From assembly GCF_011057715.1 (NCBI RefSeq), contig NZ_LNGH01000015.1, forward strand, positions 1 to 64,000: 64,000 nt of DNA, given 5' to 3'. This document shows, in pieces, positions 44,251 to 53,592 of the stretch. The stretch comes from Marinitoga sp. 38H-ov. GTDB lineage: Bacteria; Thermotogota; Thermotogae; Petrotogales; Petrotogaceae. Within the stretch, counting starts at the first letter, position 1. Each line of letters begins with the position of its first letter. A program made the position numbers and the translations under genes. Below the pieces are notes generated by a model. It worked only from the letters and a program-made list of their open reading frames with translations, was not told where the DNA came from and ran no database searches.

Positions 44251-45821
44251 TGGAGATAGCATATATTATAATTATTATAATACTGGCAGTATTATCCGGT
44301 GTTTTATATAAACTAGGTATAAACAAAGGATTAGAAAAAGGCAATAAGGAATTTTTGGAGAAATTAAGATCTGAAAAAGATCAATTAAAAATGGAAATCG
44401 ATATAGCAAAAAGGGAAAAAGATGAAATAATAAGAAATGCAGAAAAAGAAGCAGATAATATTATTAAATCAGCATTGATTGAAAGCAAAGAAGAAATTCA
44501 AAAGATGAAAGAAGAGTTTAATAGAGAGTTAAAGTTAGAAAAAGAAGAACTTAAATCAATGGAAGAAAGGTTAATTAGAAGAGAAGAAACTTTAGATAGA
44601 AAAGAGCAAAATTTAGAAGAATTAAAAGATAAATTAGATAAGGAAAAAGAAGAAATTCAAAATATAAGAGAAGAATTGGAAAACAAATTATATCAAATTG
44701 CAAACTTAACAATGGAAGAAGCCAGAGAAAGAGTTTTAAATGAAGCAAAAGAAACATATGAATTAGAATTAGCTCAGAAATACAAATCAATTAAAGAAGA
44801 GTATGAAGAAGAAGCTAAAAAGCATGCACAATGGGTTGTAAGTATAGCAGTTCAAAGATATGCATCAGATGTTACGTCTGAAATTACAACATCTACTGTA
44901 GCATTACCGACAGATGATATGAAAGGTAGAATTATTGGTAGAGAAGGAAGGAACATTAGAGCATTTGAAAAAATGACAGGTTGTGATCTTATTATTGATG
45001 ATACACCTGAAGTTGTAGTTATTTCAGGATTTAATCCATTAAGAAGAGAAATAGCTAGAAGAACATTAGAAGCATTAGTTGCAGATGGTAGAATACATCC
45101 TGCAAGAATAGAAGAAGTATATGAAAAAACAAAGAAAGAATTAGAAGATATTATTAAAGAAGCTGGTAAAGAAGCTGTTATGAGAGTTGGTATAAAACCA
45201 ATGCATCCAGAATTAGTAAAATTATTAGGTAGATTAAAATTCAGAACAAGTTATGGTCAAGATGTATTAGAACATTCAATTGAAGTTGCGAACTTTGCAG
45301 GTTTAATGGCTGCTGAATTAGGATTAAATGTTGAATTGGCTAAAAGGGCTGCATTATTACATGATATAGGAAAAGCTATTGATCATGAAGTTGAAGGATC
45401 TCATGCAGTTGTTGGAGGACAAATAGCAAAAAGATATAATGAAAAATTAGAAGTTGTTAATGCTATTCAATATCATCATAATGAAGTGGATCCAATGACT
45501 CCAGAGGCTATTATTGTTGGAGCTGCTGATGCTGTTTCTGCTGCAAGACCTGGCGCAAGAAGAGAAACAATTGAAAATTATATTAGAAGAATTGAACAAT
45601 TAGAGGAAATAGCAAAAAGCTTCAGATATGTAGATAAAGCATATGCTATTCAAGCTGGAAGAGAAATTAGAGTTATAGTACAACCTGATAAAATTGATGA
45701 TGCATTAGCGGATAAGTTAGCAAGGGATATTTCTGTTCAAATAGAAGAAAAAATGGAATATCCAGGTGTTATTAAGGTTACAGTTATTAGAGAAAAAAGA
45801 AGTGTTGCTTACGCATCATAA
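44250..45821 (+). CDS. rny: Ribonuclease Y
   Basis: RNase Y is a membrane-anchored endoribonuclease that initiates mRNA decay. Its 523 residues comprise an N-terminal membrane helix (about 3-22), a long charged coiled coil to about 190, a KH domain ([19 protein letters not shown]) and an HD domain with [12 protein letters not shown] near residue 370. The last gene of the rimO operon, it ends at a strong hairpin. Confidence 0.97.
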   Translation: MEIAYIIIIIILAVLSGVLYKLGINKGLEKGNKEFLEKLRSEKDQLKMEIDIAKREKDEIIRNAEKEADNIIKSALIESKEEIQKMKEEFNRELKLEKEELKSMEERLIRREETLDRKEQNLEELKDKLDKEKEEIQNIREELENKLYQIANLTMEEARERVLNEAKETYELELAQKYKSIKEEYEEEAKKHAQWVVSIAVQRYASDVTSEITTSTVALPTDDMKGRIIGREGRNIRAFEKMTGCDLIIDDTPEVVVISGFNPLRREIARRTLEALVADGRIHPARIEEVYEKTKKELEDIIKEAGKEAVMRVGIKPMHPELVKLLGRLKFRTSYGQDVLEHSIEVANFAGLMAAELGLNVELAKRAALLHDIGKAIDHEVEGSHAVVGGQIAKRYNEKLEVVNAIQYHHNEVDPMTPEAIIVGAADAVSAARPGARRETIENYIRRIEQLEEIAKSFRYVDKAYAIQAGREIRVIVQPDKIDDALADKLARDISVQIEEKMEYPGVIKVTVIREKRSVAYAS

Positions 45822-45823
45822 TA

Positions 45824-45848
45824 AAATGGCGGCTTAATGCCGCCATTT
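45824..45848 (+). terminator. Hairpin after rny
   Basis: The 10-bp stem AAATGGCGGC/GCCGCCATTT (45824-45833, 45839-45848) has a short T-tail, so some read-through into the protease gene is possible. Confidence 0.75.
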
Positions 45849-45865
45849 ATATAATGAGGTGGAAT

Positions 45866-47263
45866 ATGAGAAAAATACTAATATTATTACTAATAATAAT
45901 AGCAATATTATCTTCATGTATCTCAAAACAAAGTCCTTTAGTAATATATGAATATATAGAAGGTATGCCTTTAGTTTTGGAATTTGAAAGGCCGGTTATA
46001 AGTGTAGATATATATGAAGGAAATAATTTAGTTTATTCATATAATGGAGATATAATATATCAATTAAAAACAAATTATATATTTCATACAGATATAACAG
46101 TAAAAATTACAGAGTTTAATAATAAAACTTATACTAATGTAATAAGAAAGGTAGAACCAAAAATACATTTTTTGCTATATGGAGGAGCTGACAATTCATT
46201 AGATCAGAAGTTTGATGATCCATTAACTAATGAATATGATTATTTTTTTGACTTAGATATAATAGAAATAAAAAATTCTATTCAAAAATCATCTCAAAAT
46301 ATTCTTGTTACAGTTTTAGGAGATAGGAAAGCAAAAGATGATGAATTGATATTTATAGCTAATTTAAATGGTAAATATATGGAATATAGATATAAACCAT
46401 ATGAATTTAATTTCGATTTAGAAATAACTTCAGCATCTACTGATACATTATTTGAATTTTTAGATAAGATGTTTGTGAAAAATAAAAATACAATAAAAGT
46501 TTTAGATATATGGGATCATGGAAATGGTTGGGCTTGGGAATCGAAGGGCTTATTATCAACTAAAGCCATTGTTCAAGATGATACAAATAAAAGTTATTTA
46601 AAAATAAAAGACATAAGAGATGTTATTGATGCGTATAATAACAAATATAATACTAAAATTGATGTGTTAGCCTTTGATGCTTGTAATATGACAAGTTTAG
46701 AGATCATGTATGAATTTAAAGATTTAGTGGATTATTTTATAGGATCAGTTTACACAGTAGCAGGATTTGGTTTTTATTATGATTTTTTTCATGATTTAAA
46801 TGAAAATAATTTAGTAGAATCTTTTGTATATAATGTCATTAAAGCTTATAATTATTATTATACAAATATATCCTATTTAGATAGGTTAACATTAGTTGGT
46901 TTTAAACTTAATGAATTTAATTGGAATAATATAGAAAAAATAAATGATTTAAAAGAAGATTATGTGTTATATAAGAATGATGGGAGATTATATGAATCTG
47001 AACCAACAGATATGATTGATGTAAATGACTTAGTTTTAAATACAAATGAATATTTAAGCAGTTATATTAATCCAGCAATTGTGAATGCTATTGTTAGAAT
47101 TGATGGAGTTAATTATCCTTATAGCGGCATAGGCATTATGTTTGAAGATATATTTAAAGATACAAATAATAATTATCTTGATTACAAAGCATTATCCTTT
47201 TATAATGATTTTCAAGATTGGATAGAAAATATTTGGAAAAATATAATTATTGGAAATAATTGA
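45866..47263 (+). CDS. Clostripain-family (C11) cysteine protease lipoprotein
   Basis: The protein has a lipoprotein signal with lipobox ILSSC and the C11 catalytic motifs: His218 in IWDHGNGW and Cys273 in AFDACNM, 55 residues apart. The order and spacing match clostripain. C11 enzymes usually cleave after Arg or Lys. Length is 465 residues from ATG 45866, chosen because GAGGTGG (45856-45862) precedes it; the upstream ATG 45854 overlaps that site. It is a second exported protease besides the subtilase at 6927. Confidence 0.87.
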   Translation: MRKILILLLIIIAILSSCISKQSPLVIYEYIEGMPLVLEFERPVISVDIYEGNNLVYSYNGDIIYQLKTNYIFHTDITVKITEFNNKTYTNVIRKVEPKIHFLLYGGADNSLDQKFDDPLTNEYDYFFDLDIIEIKNSIQKSSQNILVTVLGDRKAKDDELIFIANLNGKYMEYRYKPYEFNFDLEITSASTDTLFEFLDKMFVKNKNTIKVLDIWDHGNGWAWESKGLLSTKAIVQDDTNKSYLKIKDIRDVIDAYNNKYNTKIDVLAFDACNMTSLEIMYEFKDLVDYFIGSVYTVAGFGFYYDFFHDLNENNLVESFVYNVIKAYNYYYTNISYLDRLTLVGFKLNEFNWNNIEKINDLKEDYVLYKNDGRLYESEPTDMIDVNDLVLNTNEYLSSYINPAIVNAIVRIDGVNYPYSGIGIMFEDIFKDTNNNYLDYKALSFYNDFQDWIENIWKNIIIGNN

Positions 47264-47288
47264 AAAACTTATAAAAATCTTGTATAAT
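47260..47288 (+). promoter_or_regulatory. Promoter of mreB
   Basis: TTGAAA (47260-47265), a 17-bp spacer and TATAAT (47283-47288); the -35 box overlaps the stop codon of the preceding gene. Confidence 0.88.
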
Positions 47289-47319
47289 AATATCAGTATA
47301 AATATAGGAGGAAATGAAT

Positions 47320-48321
47320 ATGGCAAAGCATGATTTAGGGATAGATTTAGGGACAGCAACATTTATAGTATACAAAAAAAATGAAGGGATAATCATTAAT
47401 GAACCATCAGTAGTAGCTCTTAATAGATTAACAAATGAAATTGAAGCTTTTGGAAATGAAGCAAAAAGTATGGTTGGTAAAACTCCATATGGAATTGAAA
47501 TTGTTCATCCTATGAAAGATGGAGTAATAGCTTATCCATCTATAATAGAACAATTATTAAGATATTTTATAAAACAAGCAAAAACAGGATTTTTACCAAC
47601 TAAACCTAATTTAGTTATTGGGATACCAGCAAGAACAACGGATGTAGAAAGAAGAGCAGTTAAAGATGCAGCAGAAAAAGTTGGGGCTAATAAGGCATTT
47701 TTGGTATTAGAACCTATTATTGCTGCTATAGGAATTGGATTGGATATAACCAAACCAAATGGACAGTTAATAGTAGATTTAGGTGGAGGAACAACAGATA
47801 TTGCAGTAATAAGTTTAGGTGGAAGTGTAATTTCTGAATCAATAAAACTTGCTGGAGAATCTATGGATCAAGAAATAATAAAATATATTAAGAGAAAATA
47901 TAAATTTTTAATTGGTGAAGCAACTGCAGAATATTTAAAAAGAGAAATAGGGAAAGCTCATAGAGAAATAGAGAATCTCGAATTAGAAGTTAGAGGTCAA
48001 GATATAGCAACAGGGATGCCATCTTCAAGGGTAATTAATTCTGAGGATATTCACGAAGCTATAGAAGGAGTGTTAGAAGAAATAATTTTAAAAACTAAAT
48101 ATGTATTAGAAAACACACCTCCTGAATTATCTGCAGATATATTAAAAAATGGAATATACCTTGCAGGAGGAACTTCTAATTTAAGAGGTTTAGATAGGTT
48201 ATTTGAAGAAAAAACTGGTGTAAAAACTACAATAGCTGAGAATCCTCAATTATGTGTTGCTCGAGGTGCAGGTATATTATTAGATAACCCTCAATTATTA
48301 TCAAAGGTAGCTGTAATATAA
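47320..48321 (+). CDS. mreB: Rod-shape-determining actin homologue MreB
   Basis: MreB polymerises on the membrane and directs lateral wall synthesis. The 333 residues include the phosphate-1 loop DLGIDLGTATFIVY, IGIPARTTDVERRAV, the phosphate-2 loop LIVDLGGGTTDIAVISLGG and NGIYLAGGTSNLRGLD. ATG 47320 is better spaced from GGAGG (47307-47311) than ATG 47314. No mreC or mreD follows, so it is a single-gene unit. Confidence 0.96.
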   Translation: MAKHDLGIDLGTATFIVYKKNEGIIINEPSVVALNRLTNEIEAFGNEAKSMVGKTPYGIEIVHPMKDGVIAYPSIIEQLLRYFIKQAKTGFLPTKPNLVIGIPARTTDVERRAVKDAAEKVGANKAFLVLEPIIAAIGIGLDITKPNGQLIVDLGGGTTDIAVISLGGSVISESIKLAGESMDQEIIKYIKRKYKFLIGEATAEYLKREIGKAHREIENLELEVRGQDIATGMPSSRVINSEDIHEAIEGVLEEIILKTKYVLENTPPELSADILKNGIYLAGGTSNLRGLDRLFEEKTGVKTTIAENPQLCVARGAGILLDNPQLLSKVAVI

Positions 48322-48348
48322 AAAATGGTGGATTATCCACCATTTTTT
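48321..48348. terminator. Bidirectional terminator between mreB and mscS
   Basis: A 12-bp stem AAAAATGGTGGA/TCCACCATTTTT (48321-48332, 48336-48347) whose 3-base loop is the mscS stop codon TTA (plus-strand reading). A- and T-runs flank both sides. Confidence 0.92.
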
Positions 48349-49124
48349 ATATGTAAATCTATTTGAGTAAAAGGTATTTCTATATCTTTTTCTTTTAATA
48401 AGTCGAATATTTCGGTAGCTATCTTTTTAGTGCCTTCAAAATAATCCTCTCTTTTAAGCCAAAATTTTATAGAAAAATCTATAGATGAAGCGCCAAAACC
48501 AGAAAAAAGTACTACAGGATTATGATTTTCATCCTTATATATTAAATTGTTTTTTTCCAAATAATCGCTTATAATATTTAAAAAGTCGTTTATACTAGTA
48601 TTATATGAAACTCCGATATTAACTTCACTTCTCCTAATATCAGATGGCCAAAAATTAGTAATAGTACTTCCCCACATTGTTTTATTAGGAATTCTGACTT
48701 CTTTTCCATCAAATGTTTTAATTATTGTATGATTTAAATCAATTCTACTTACAACACCAGATACACCATTTACTTCTATAACATCATTATCTTTAATAGC
48801 TTTGGAAAACATTAATAAAATACCAGAAATAAAATTAGATAATGGTTCTTGTACTGCAAAAGCAATTACAATACCTGATACTCCTAAACCAGTTAACATT
48901 GGCATTAAATCTTTAAAGATAAGGGATAAAATTACAAAGATACCTATAGTATATGATGCAACATTAATCAAAACTTTCATTGTGTTTTTATACGTTAAAT
49001 CCTTTCCAGTTTTTTCAGAAACCTTAATAACAGAATTATATAAAATCTTAGAAACAAATTTTGTGACTATTAAAACAACTATACTTAGACCAATTCTAAT
49101 GGAATAATCAACAATTATATTCAT
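48333..49124 (-). CDS. Small-conductance mechanosensitive channel (MscS family)
   Basis: The 263-residue membrane protein has three predicted helices and the pore/beta-domain signature LGVSGIVIAFAVQEPLSNFI, then DVIEVNGVSGVVSRIDLNHT and RIPNKTMWGSTITNF. It releases solutes at hypo-osmotic shock. It starts 15 bases after the flgG stop with GGAGTG as RBS, so it is probably cotranscribed with flgF and flgG. Confidence 0.93.
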   Translation of the reverse strand: MNIIVDYSIRIGLSIVVLIVTKFVSKILYNSVIKVSEKTGKDLTYKNTMKVLINVASYTIGIFVILSLIFKDLMPMLTGLGVSGIVIAFAVQEPLSNFISGILLMFSKAIKDNDVIEVNGVSGVVSRIDLNHTIIKTFDGKEVRIPNKTMWGSTITNFWPSDIRRSEVNIGVSYNTSINDFLNIISDYLEKNNLIYKDENHNPVVLFSGFGASSIDFSIKFWLKREDYFEGTKKIATEIFDLLKEKDIEIPFTQIDLHIKNGG

Positions 49125-49139
49125 ATTAAATTCACTCCA

Positions 49140-49925
49140 CTATCTTTTTAATGTTCCAATTGTTCTCAAGAAATCATCTGCAGTTTGTATAGCTTTAGAG
49201 TTTAAATCATATGTTCTTTGAGCGACTATCATATTTACCATTTCTTTTACAACATCAACATTAGATTTTTCTAAAGAACCTTGTTCAATAGAACCAAATC
49301 CATCTTGATTTGGTATTCCTTCAGTAGCGACGCCGGATGCAGGAGTTGATAAAAATAGATTGTTTCCAATAGATTTTAATCCGGCGGGATTAACAAATCT
49401 AACTAATGTCAAATTACCAACATTTTGAATAGTTCCATCTGGTAATTTTGCACTTATTATACCATCAGGAGATATATTAACGCTTTCTGCAGTTGTTGGT
49501 AAAGTTATATTTGGAACAAGAAGCAATCCGTTAGATGTAACTAATCTACCATCACCATCCACTTTAAAAGCACCATCTCTAGTATATGCAATTCTTCCAT
49601 CTTGTAATTGAACTTGAAAAAATCCATCACCCATAATTGCTAAATCAAAAGTTCCTCCTGTTTGCTCAATATTACCTTGTGTAAATATTCTATTTGTAGC
49701 AACAACTTTTACACCATGTCCAACATAATCTCCAGTAGGTAAAACAGAATTTTGAGCAACTGGAGTACCTGCTTCTTTTATAGGAGTATATAATAGATCT
49801 TGAAACTCAACTCTTTGCGCTTTATAACCAGTTGTGTCAACATTTGATAAGTTATTGGAAATTGTATCAAGTCTTCTTTGTTGTGCGATCATCCCTGTAG
49901 ATGCAGAATAAAGAGATACTAACAT
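49140..49925 (-). CDS. flgG: Flagellar basal-body rod protein FlgG
   Basis: FlgG forms the distal rod of the flagellar basal body. The 261 residues show the N-terminal rod motif LDTISNNLSNVDTTGYKAQRVEFQ, a central GDGFFQVQLQDGRIAYTRDG, and the C-terminal helix EMVNMIVAQRTYDLNSKAIQ. Length is normal for FlgG. It lies 23 bases after flgF. Confidence 0.94.
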   Translation of the reverse strand: MLVSLYSASTGMIAQQRRLDTISNNLSNVDTTGYKAQRVEFQDLLYTPIKEAGTPVAQNSVLPTGDYVGHGVKVVATNRIFTQGNIEQTGGTFDLAIMGDGFFQVQLQDGRIAYTRDGAFKVDGDGRLVTSNGLLLVPNITLPTTAESVNISPDGIISAKLPDGTIQNVGNLTLVRFVNPAGLKSIGNNLFLSTPASGVATEGIPNQDGFGSIEQGSLEKSNVDVVKEMVNMIVAQRTYDLNSKAIQTADDFLRTIGTLKR

Positions 49926-49948
49926 ATAAATTCCTCCTTGAATTAAAT

Positions 49949-50683
49949 TTAAATTCTTTGAGCAGTTTCAACAATCTTACCAGTCATAGAATCTTGTGTT
50001 TGCACAGATTTTTGTATAATTTCAAATGCTCTATTTGCATTAATTAAGTTTACCATTTCTTTTAATGTATCCACATTAGATTTTTCAACACTACCTTGAA
50101 TCAATTTATAATTCTTTGATTCTAATTCATTACCTGTGAAAAGGTTTATACCAAATTTTGAAGGTTTTTCTAAATTCACAATTGCAATTTTTTGCCCAGT
50201 TAATTGATTACCATTATATATATTTCCTTCTTCATCAACAGTAAAATTGTTAGGAACTTGAATGTGTTGATTATTTGTATCTAAAATATAATCACCATCT
50301 GAATTTACTAAAAAACCATCTTGATTTAATTTGAATTCCCCATTTCTTGAATAATAAATCTCTGAATTTTTTTCAACTTTAAAAAATCCGTCTCCAAAAA
50401 TTGCAAAATCAGTGGGATTATTAGTTTCAATAATTTGACCTTGTGATATAATGGGTTTTGTTTCATCAGCAATTAAAGCTGTTTCCATATATCCAAGATG
50501 TTTTCCTTTTTTTAAATCATTAGAATCATAATTTCTAAATTCCTTTTCAAGGTATGCTTTAAAAAGCACTTCATCTTTTTTATAACCAACTGTATCAGCA
50601 TTTGCAAGATTATTTGATATATTATCTAATTGGGCCATGTTAGCTAACATTCCCATAGTTGAAATATATAATCCTCTATTCAT
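49949..50683 (-). CDS. flgF: Flagellar hook/basal-body protein FlgF-like
   Basis: This paralogue of FlgG has LDNISNNLANADTVGYKKDE at the N-terminus, FGDGFFKVEKNSEIYYSRNG in the middle and EMVNLINANRAFEIIQKSVQ at the C-terminus. At 244 residues and placed before flgG it is most likely the proximal rod protein FlgF. GGAGGCG precedes ATG 50683; the longer frame from 50722 has no such site. No other flagellar genes are in the window. Confidence 0.85.
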   Translation of the reverse strand: MNRGLYISTMGMLANMAQLDNISNNLANADTVGYKKDEVLFKAYLEKEFRNYDSNDLKKGKHLGYMETALIADETKPIISQGQIIETNNPTDFAIFGDGFFKVEKNSEIYYSRNGEFKLNQDGFLVNSDGDYILDTNNQHIQVPNNFTVDEEGNIYNGNQLTGQKIAIVNLEKPSKFGINLFTGNELESKNYKLIQGSVEKSNVDTLKEMVNLINANRAFEIIQKSVQTQDSMTGKIVETAQRI

Positions 50684-50792
50684 ATAATCGCCTCCTAACT
50701 CATTAATATATTTCTTTTTCAAAAAAGTAATATCCTAATTTTTAAAGTAATTAAAAAAAACAACGATAATATATATGAGAAAGTATCTTTAA

Positions 50793-50821
50793 TTGAGTTT
50801 GAAAAAAAAATATGTTATAAT
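50793..50821 (+). promoter_or_regulatory. Promoter of the STAS-domain gene
   Basis: TTGAGT (50793-50798), a 17-bp spacer and TATAAT (50816-50821) with an upstream TG (extended -10). Confidence 0.75.
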
Positions 50822-50866
50822 TAAAAAAAGTTATTATTAAAAAAAATTAATGATGGAGGTGTTATA

Positions 50867-51196
50867 ATGGATTTTACAGTAGATTTTTCAGAGAAAGAAA
50901 ATTATTATTTAATTAAAGTTGATGGGGAAATCGATGCATATCACTCAGCAACTTTTAAACAAAAATCAAAAGAAAAATTATCATCAGCAGATTATTCTAA
51001 ATATGTAATTGATATGTCTTATGTTTCATACATAGATAGTGCGGGATTAGGTGCTGTTGTAAGTTTATTAAAAGAGGCAAGAAATTTAAAGAAAGAATTA
51101 ATTTTAGTAGGTCTTCAACCACAAGTAAGAAAAATTTTTGAAATGACAAAACTTGATAAAATTGTAAAAATTGTTGATACTATTGAAGAAATTTAA
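50867..51196 (+). CDS. STAS-domain anti-sigma factor antagonist
   Basis: The 109-residue single-domain protein resembles SpoIIAA/RsbV. The phosphorylatable serine lies in YIDSAGLGAVV (about residues 58-68), following the strand YVIDMSYVS. Partners would be an anti-sigma kinase and a phosphatase, neither of which is nearby. The start follows GGAGGTG. It is a single-gene unit. Confidence 0.9.
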   Translation: MDFTVDFSEKENYYLIKVDGEIDAYHSATFKQKSKEKLSSADYSKYVIDMSYVSYIDSAGLGAVVSLLKEARNLKKELILVGLQPQVRKIFEMTKLDKIVKIVDTIEEI

Positions 51197-51218
51197 GCTC
51201 CCGGATGGGAGCTTAAAT
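51191..51218. terminator. Bidirectional terminator between the STAS gene and murC
   Basis: A 12-bp stem ATTTAAGCTCCC/GGGAGCTTAAAT (51191-51202, 51207-51218) contains the stop codons of both convergent genes. The T-tracts are short. Confidence 0.82.
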
Positions 51219-52556
51219 AATATTTTCATATTTTTTTTCAAAAATTAAACTTAATTTTTTTGCTACATTAGTAATATCTCCAGCTCCTAAGAATAGGAAA
51301 ACCCCTTCATTAATTTCGAGAGCTCTATCAATCATATCATTTTCGGAGTTAATATATTCAGAATTCTCAATTAAATTAGCCATCTTTAACTCGTCAATGC
51401 CAGCAATAGGTTCTTCAAAGGCAGAATATAATCTGTATATAAAAACCTTATCTGCGTTTTTTAAAACTTCACTAAATTGCATATAATGCCTATATAATCT
51501 AGTATATCTATGTGGTTGAAAAATAGCTATGATAGGATAATTTGGGAAATATTCTTTAGCCGCATTAATAGTTAATTCGACTTCTTCTGGTGTATGAGCA
51601 TAATCATCAACAACGAATATATGACTATTTTTAAATAAAACATTAAAACGTCTATTTACAGAATTAAATGATTCAAATGCGTGTTTAATTTTTTCAAAGG
51701 ATATTCCGGATTCTAAAGCGTATGCAATAGCAGCAATTGCGTCATAGGCATAATGTACTCCAGGTAAATTTAATTTAATATTACCTATTAATTTATCCTT
51801 ATAATTTACATCAAATGTTTGATAATATCCATGGGGTGTTCTATTAGTAAAATAGTAATCAGAATTTGAATTTGAACCAAATTTGATAATTATATTGTCA
51901 TAAAAACCATTTAGTATATAATCATCACCATTTAATAGAACAAAATCTTTCGCTTTAGATGCATAATTATAGATTGAATCAATTAAATTTTGAAATGAGT
52001 TATTGTAATGTTCTAAATGATCAGGTCTTAGATTGGTAATGATAGATACATCTGATACTGTATTTTTAATGAATCCATCACTTTCATCGACTTCGCTAAT
52101 TATAGGACCAGATCCCATTCTAAAATTACCATCTTCTAAACTATCGTGAATTCCTCCTAGGAATACTGTAGGATCACATTTTGCTTTTTTTAATATATGA
52201 GAAATCATAGCTGTAGTGGTAGTTTTACCATCAGTTCCTGTAATTCCAACACTATAACTATTTTTTAAAATATAATTTAAATATTCCATTCTATTCATTA
52301 TAGGTATTTTATATTCCTTTGCATATAATATTTCTGGGTTATCATCTCTAATTGCAGTACTTTTTATAATTAAATCAGAGTCATTTATATTATCTTTATC
52401 ATGACCAATTTTTATATTAATTCCTTTGTTTTTTAAATAATTTGTTCTTTCACTTTCGACATTATTAGAACCAGCAACATCATATCCCTTATATTTAGTA
52501 TATAATGCCAAGGAGCTCATGCCAATTCCACCAATGCCAGAAAAAAAGTATTTCAT
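51213..52556 (-). CDS. murC: UDP-N-acetylmuramate-L-alanine ligase MurC
   Basis: MurC adds L-Ala to UDP-MurNAc. The 447 residues start YFSGIGGIGMSSLA, with the ATP loop GITGTDGKTTTT (family GTxGKTTT), then EVDESDGF and VDDYAHTPEEV. It is the last gene of the wall-synthesis cluster, one base after murG. Confidence 0.96.
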   Translation of the reverse strand: MKYFFSGIGGIGMSSLALYTKYKGYDVAGSNNVESERTNYLKNKGINIKIGHDKDNINDSDLIIKSTAIRDDNPEILYAKEYKIPIMNRMEYLNYILKNSYSVGITGTDGKTTTTAMISHILKKAKCDPTVFLGGIHDSLEDGNFRMGSGPIISEVDESDGFIKNTVSDVSIITNLRPDHLEHYNNSFQNLIDSIYNYASKAKDFVLLNGDDYILNGFYDNIIIKFGSNSNSDYYFTNRTPHGYYQTFDVNYKDKLIGNIKLNLPGVHYAYDAIAAIAYALESGISFEKIKHAFESFNSVNRRFNVLFKNSHIFVVDDYAHTPEEVELTINAAKEYFPNYPIIAIFQPHRYTRLYRHYMQFSEVLKNADKVFIYRLYSAFEEPIAGIDELKMANLIENSEYINSENDMIDRALEINEGVFLFLGAGDITNVAKKLSLIFEKKYENII

Positions 52557-52557
52557 A

Positions 52558-53592
52558 TTAGGCGCCTCCTAGTGAGTCTAAAATATTTCTTATAATTAAA
52601 TTAGCTGGATTTTCTTTTTTAATTGAATAGTTATCTTTTTTTTGCATATTATATATAATATCAATTATTCTTTGTGAAGATATTTCATTTTCGGTAAATA
52701 TATGTATATTTTCTCGATTAAGTGCTTTTGCGTTTAAAATTTGTTGATTTTCTGCAGATTCACCCCACGGTATAATTATAGCAGGTATTTCAAAAAAGTC
52801 AATCTCAGATAAACTTGTAGCTCCGCCACGAGATATTGTCATATCACTAATAGCAAGATACTCTGTTAAATTATCTAAATATTCAAATGTTCTAACATTT
52901 TCCCATTTTGATATTAAATTCTTTGAAATATGAATAAAATTAATATGTTTAATATTATTATATACTTCAATCATTAAATTATCAATAAAACTGGAACCTA
53001 AACTCCCACCAAATACTGTTATTAGTGGATTATCATTGAAATTTAATTTTTCTAATATACTTTTTCTATCTATTATACTGGGAACTCTTAAAGGGTTACC
53101 GCTAACAACGCTCTTTTTAGGAAATTTGTTTCCAATAGTGTTTTCATATGTTAAAAATATTTTTTTTGCGTATTTGCTTAATACTTTATTTGCGACTCCC
53201 ATAATTTTATTTTGTTCAAGTATAAAAATTGGAATATTTAAGTCTTTAGCAGCTAATCCAACGGGAACAGTTACATATCCACCGGTTAAAATAACAAAAT
53301 CAGGTCTAATTTTTTTCATTATTTTTTTTACTTTTAAATAATTTAAAAAAGTATTTGCCAAAACAGATATGTTTTTCAGTGAATACAAAGGTCTAAATAA
53401 TCCCTTAACCTTTAAAGGTATGTGTTTTGCGTTAGGAAAATCTTTAGGAACCTTAAAATAATCTAATCTATTGTATATAGTAAAATAAGTTAAATCAAAA
53501 TCGATATTTTTTTCTAATTCTTTAATAACAGAATATGCGGGATAATAATGACCTCCTGTACCTCCGCCTGAAACAACAATTTTATACTTCAT
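52558..53592 (-). CDS. murG: UDP-GlcNAc transferase MurG (lipid II synthase)
   Basis: MurG adds GlcNAc to lipid I at the inner face of the membrane. The 344-residue GT28 protein has the N-terminal loop VSGGGTGGHYYPA, TGGYVTVPVGLAA, VFGGSLGS and SRGGATSLSEI. It overlaps ftsW by 11 bases. Confidence 0.96.
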   Translation of the reverse strand: MKYKIVVSGGGTGGHYYPAYSVIKELEKNIDFDLTYFTIYNRLDYFKVPKDFPNAKHIPLKVKGLFRPLYSLKNISVLANTFLNYLKVKKIMKKIRPDFVILTGGYVTVPVGLAAKDLNIPIFILEQNKIMGVANKVLSKYAKKIFLTYENTIGNKFPKKSVVSGNPLRVPSIIDRKSILEKLNFNDNPLITVFGGSLGSSFIDNLMIEVYNNIKHINFIHISKNLISKWENVRTFEYLDNLTEYLAISDMTISRGGATSLSEIDFFEIPAIIIPWGESAENQQILNAKALNRENIHIFTENEISSQRIIDIIYNMQKKDNYSIKKENPANLIIRNILDSLGGA

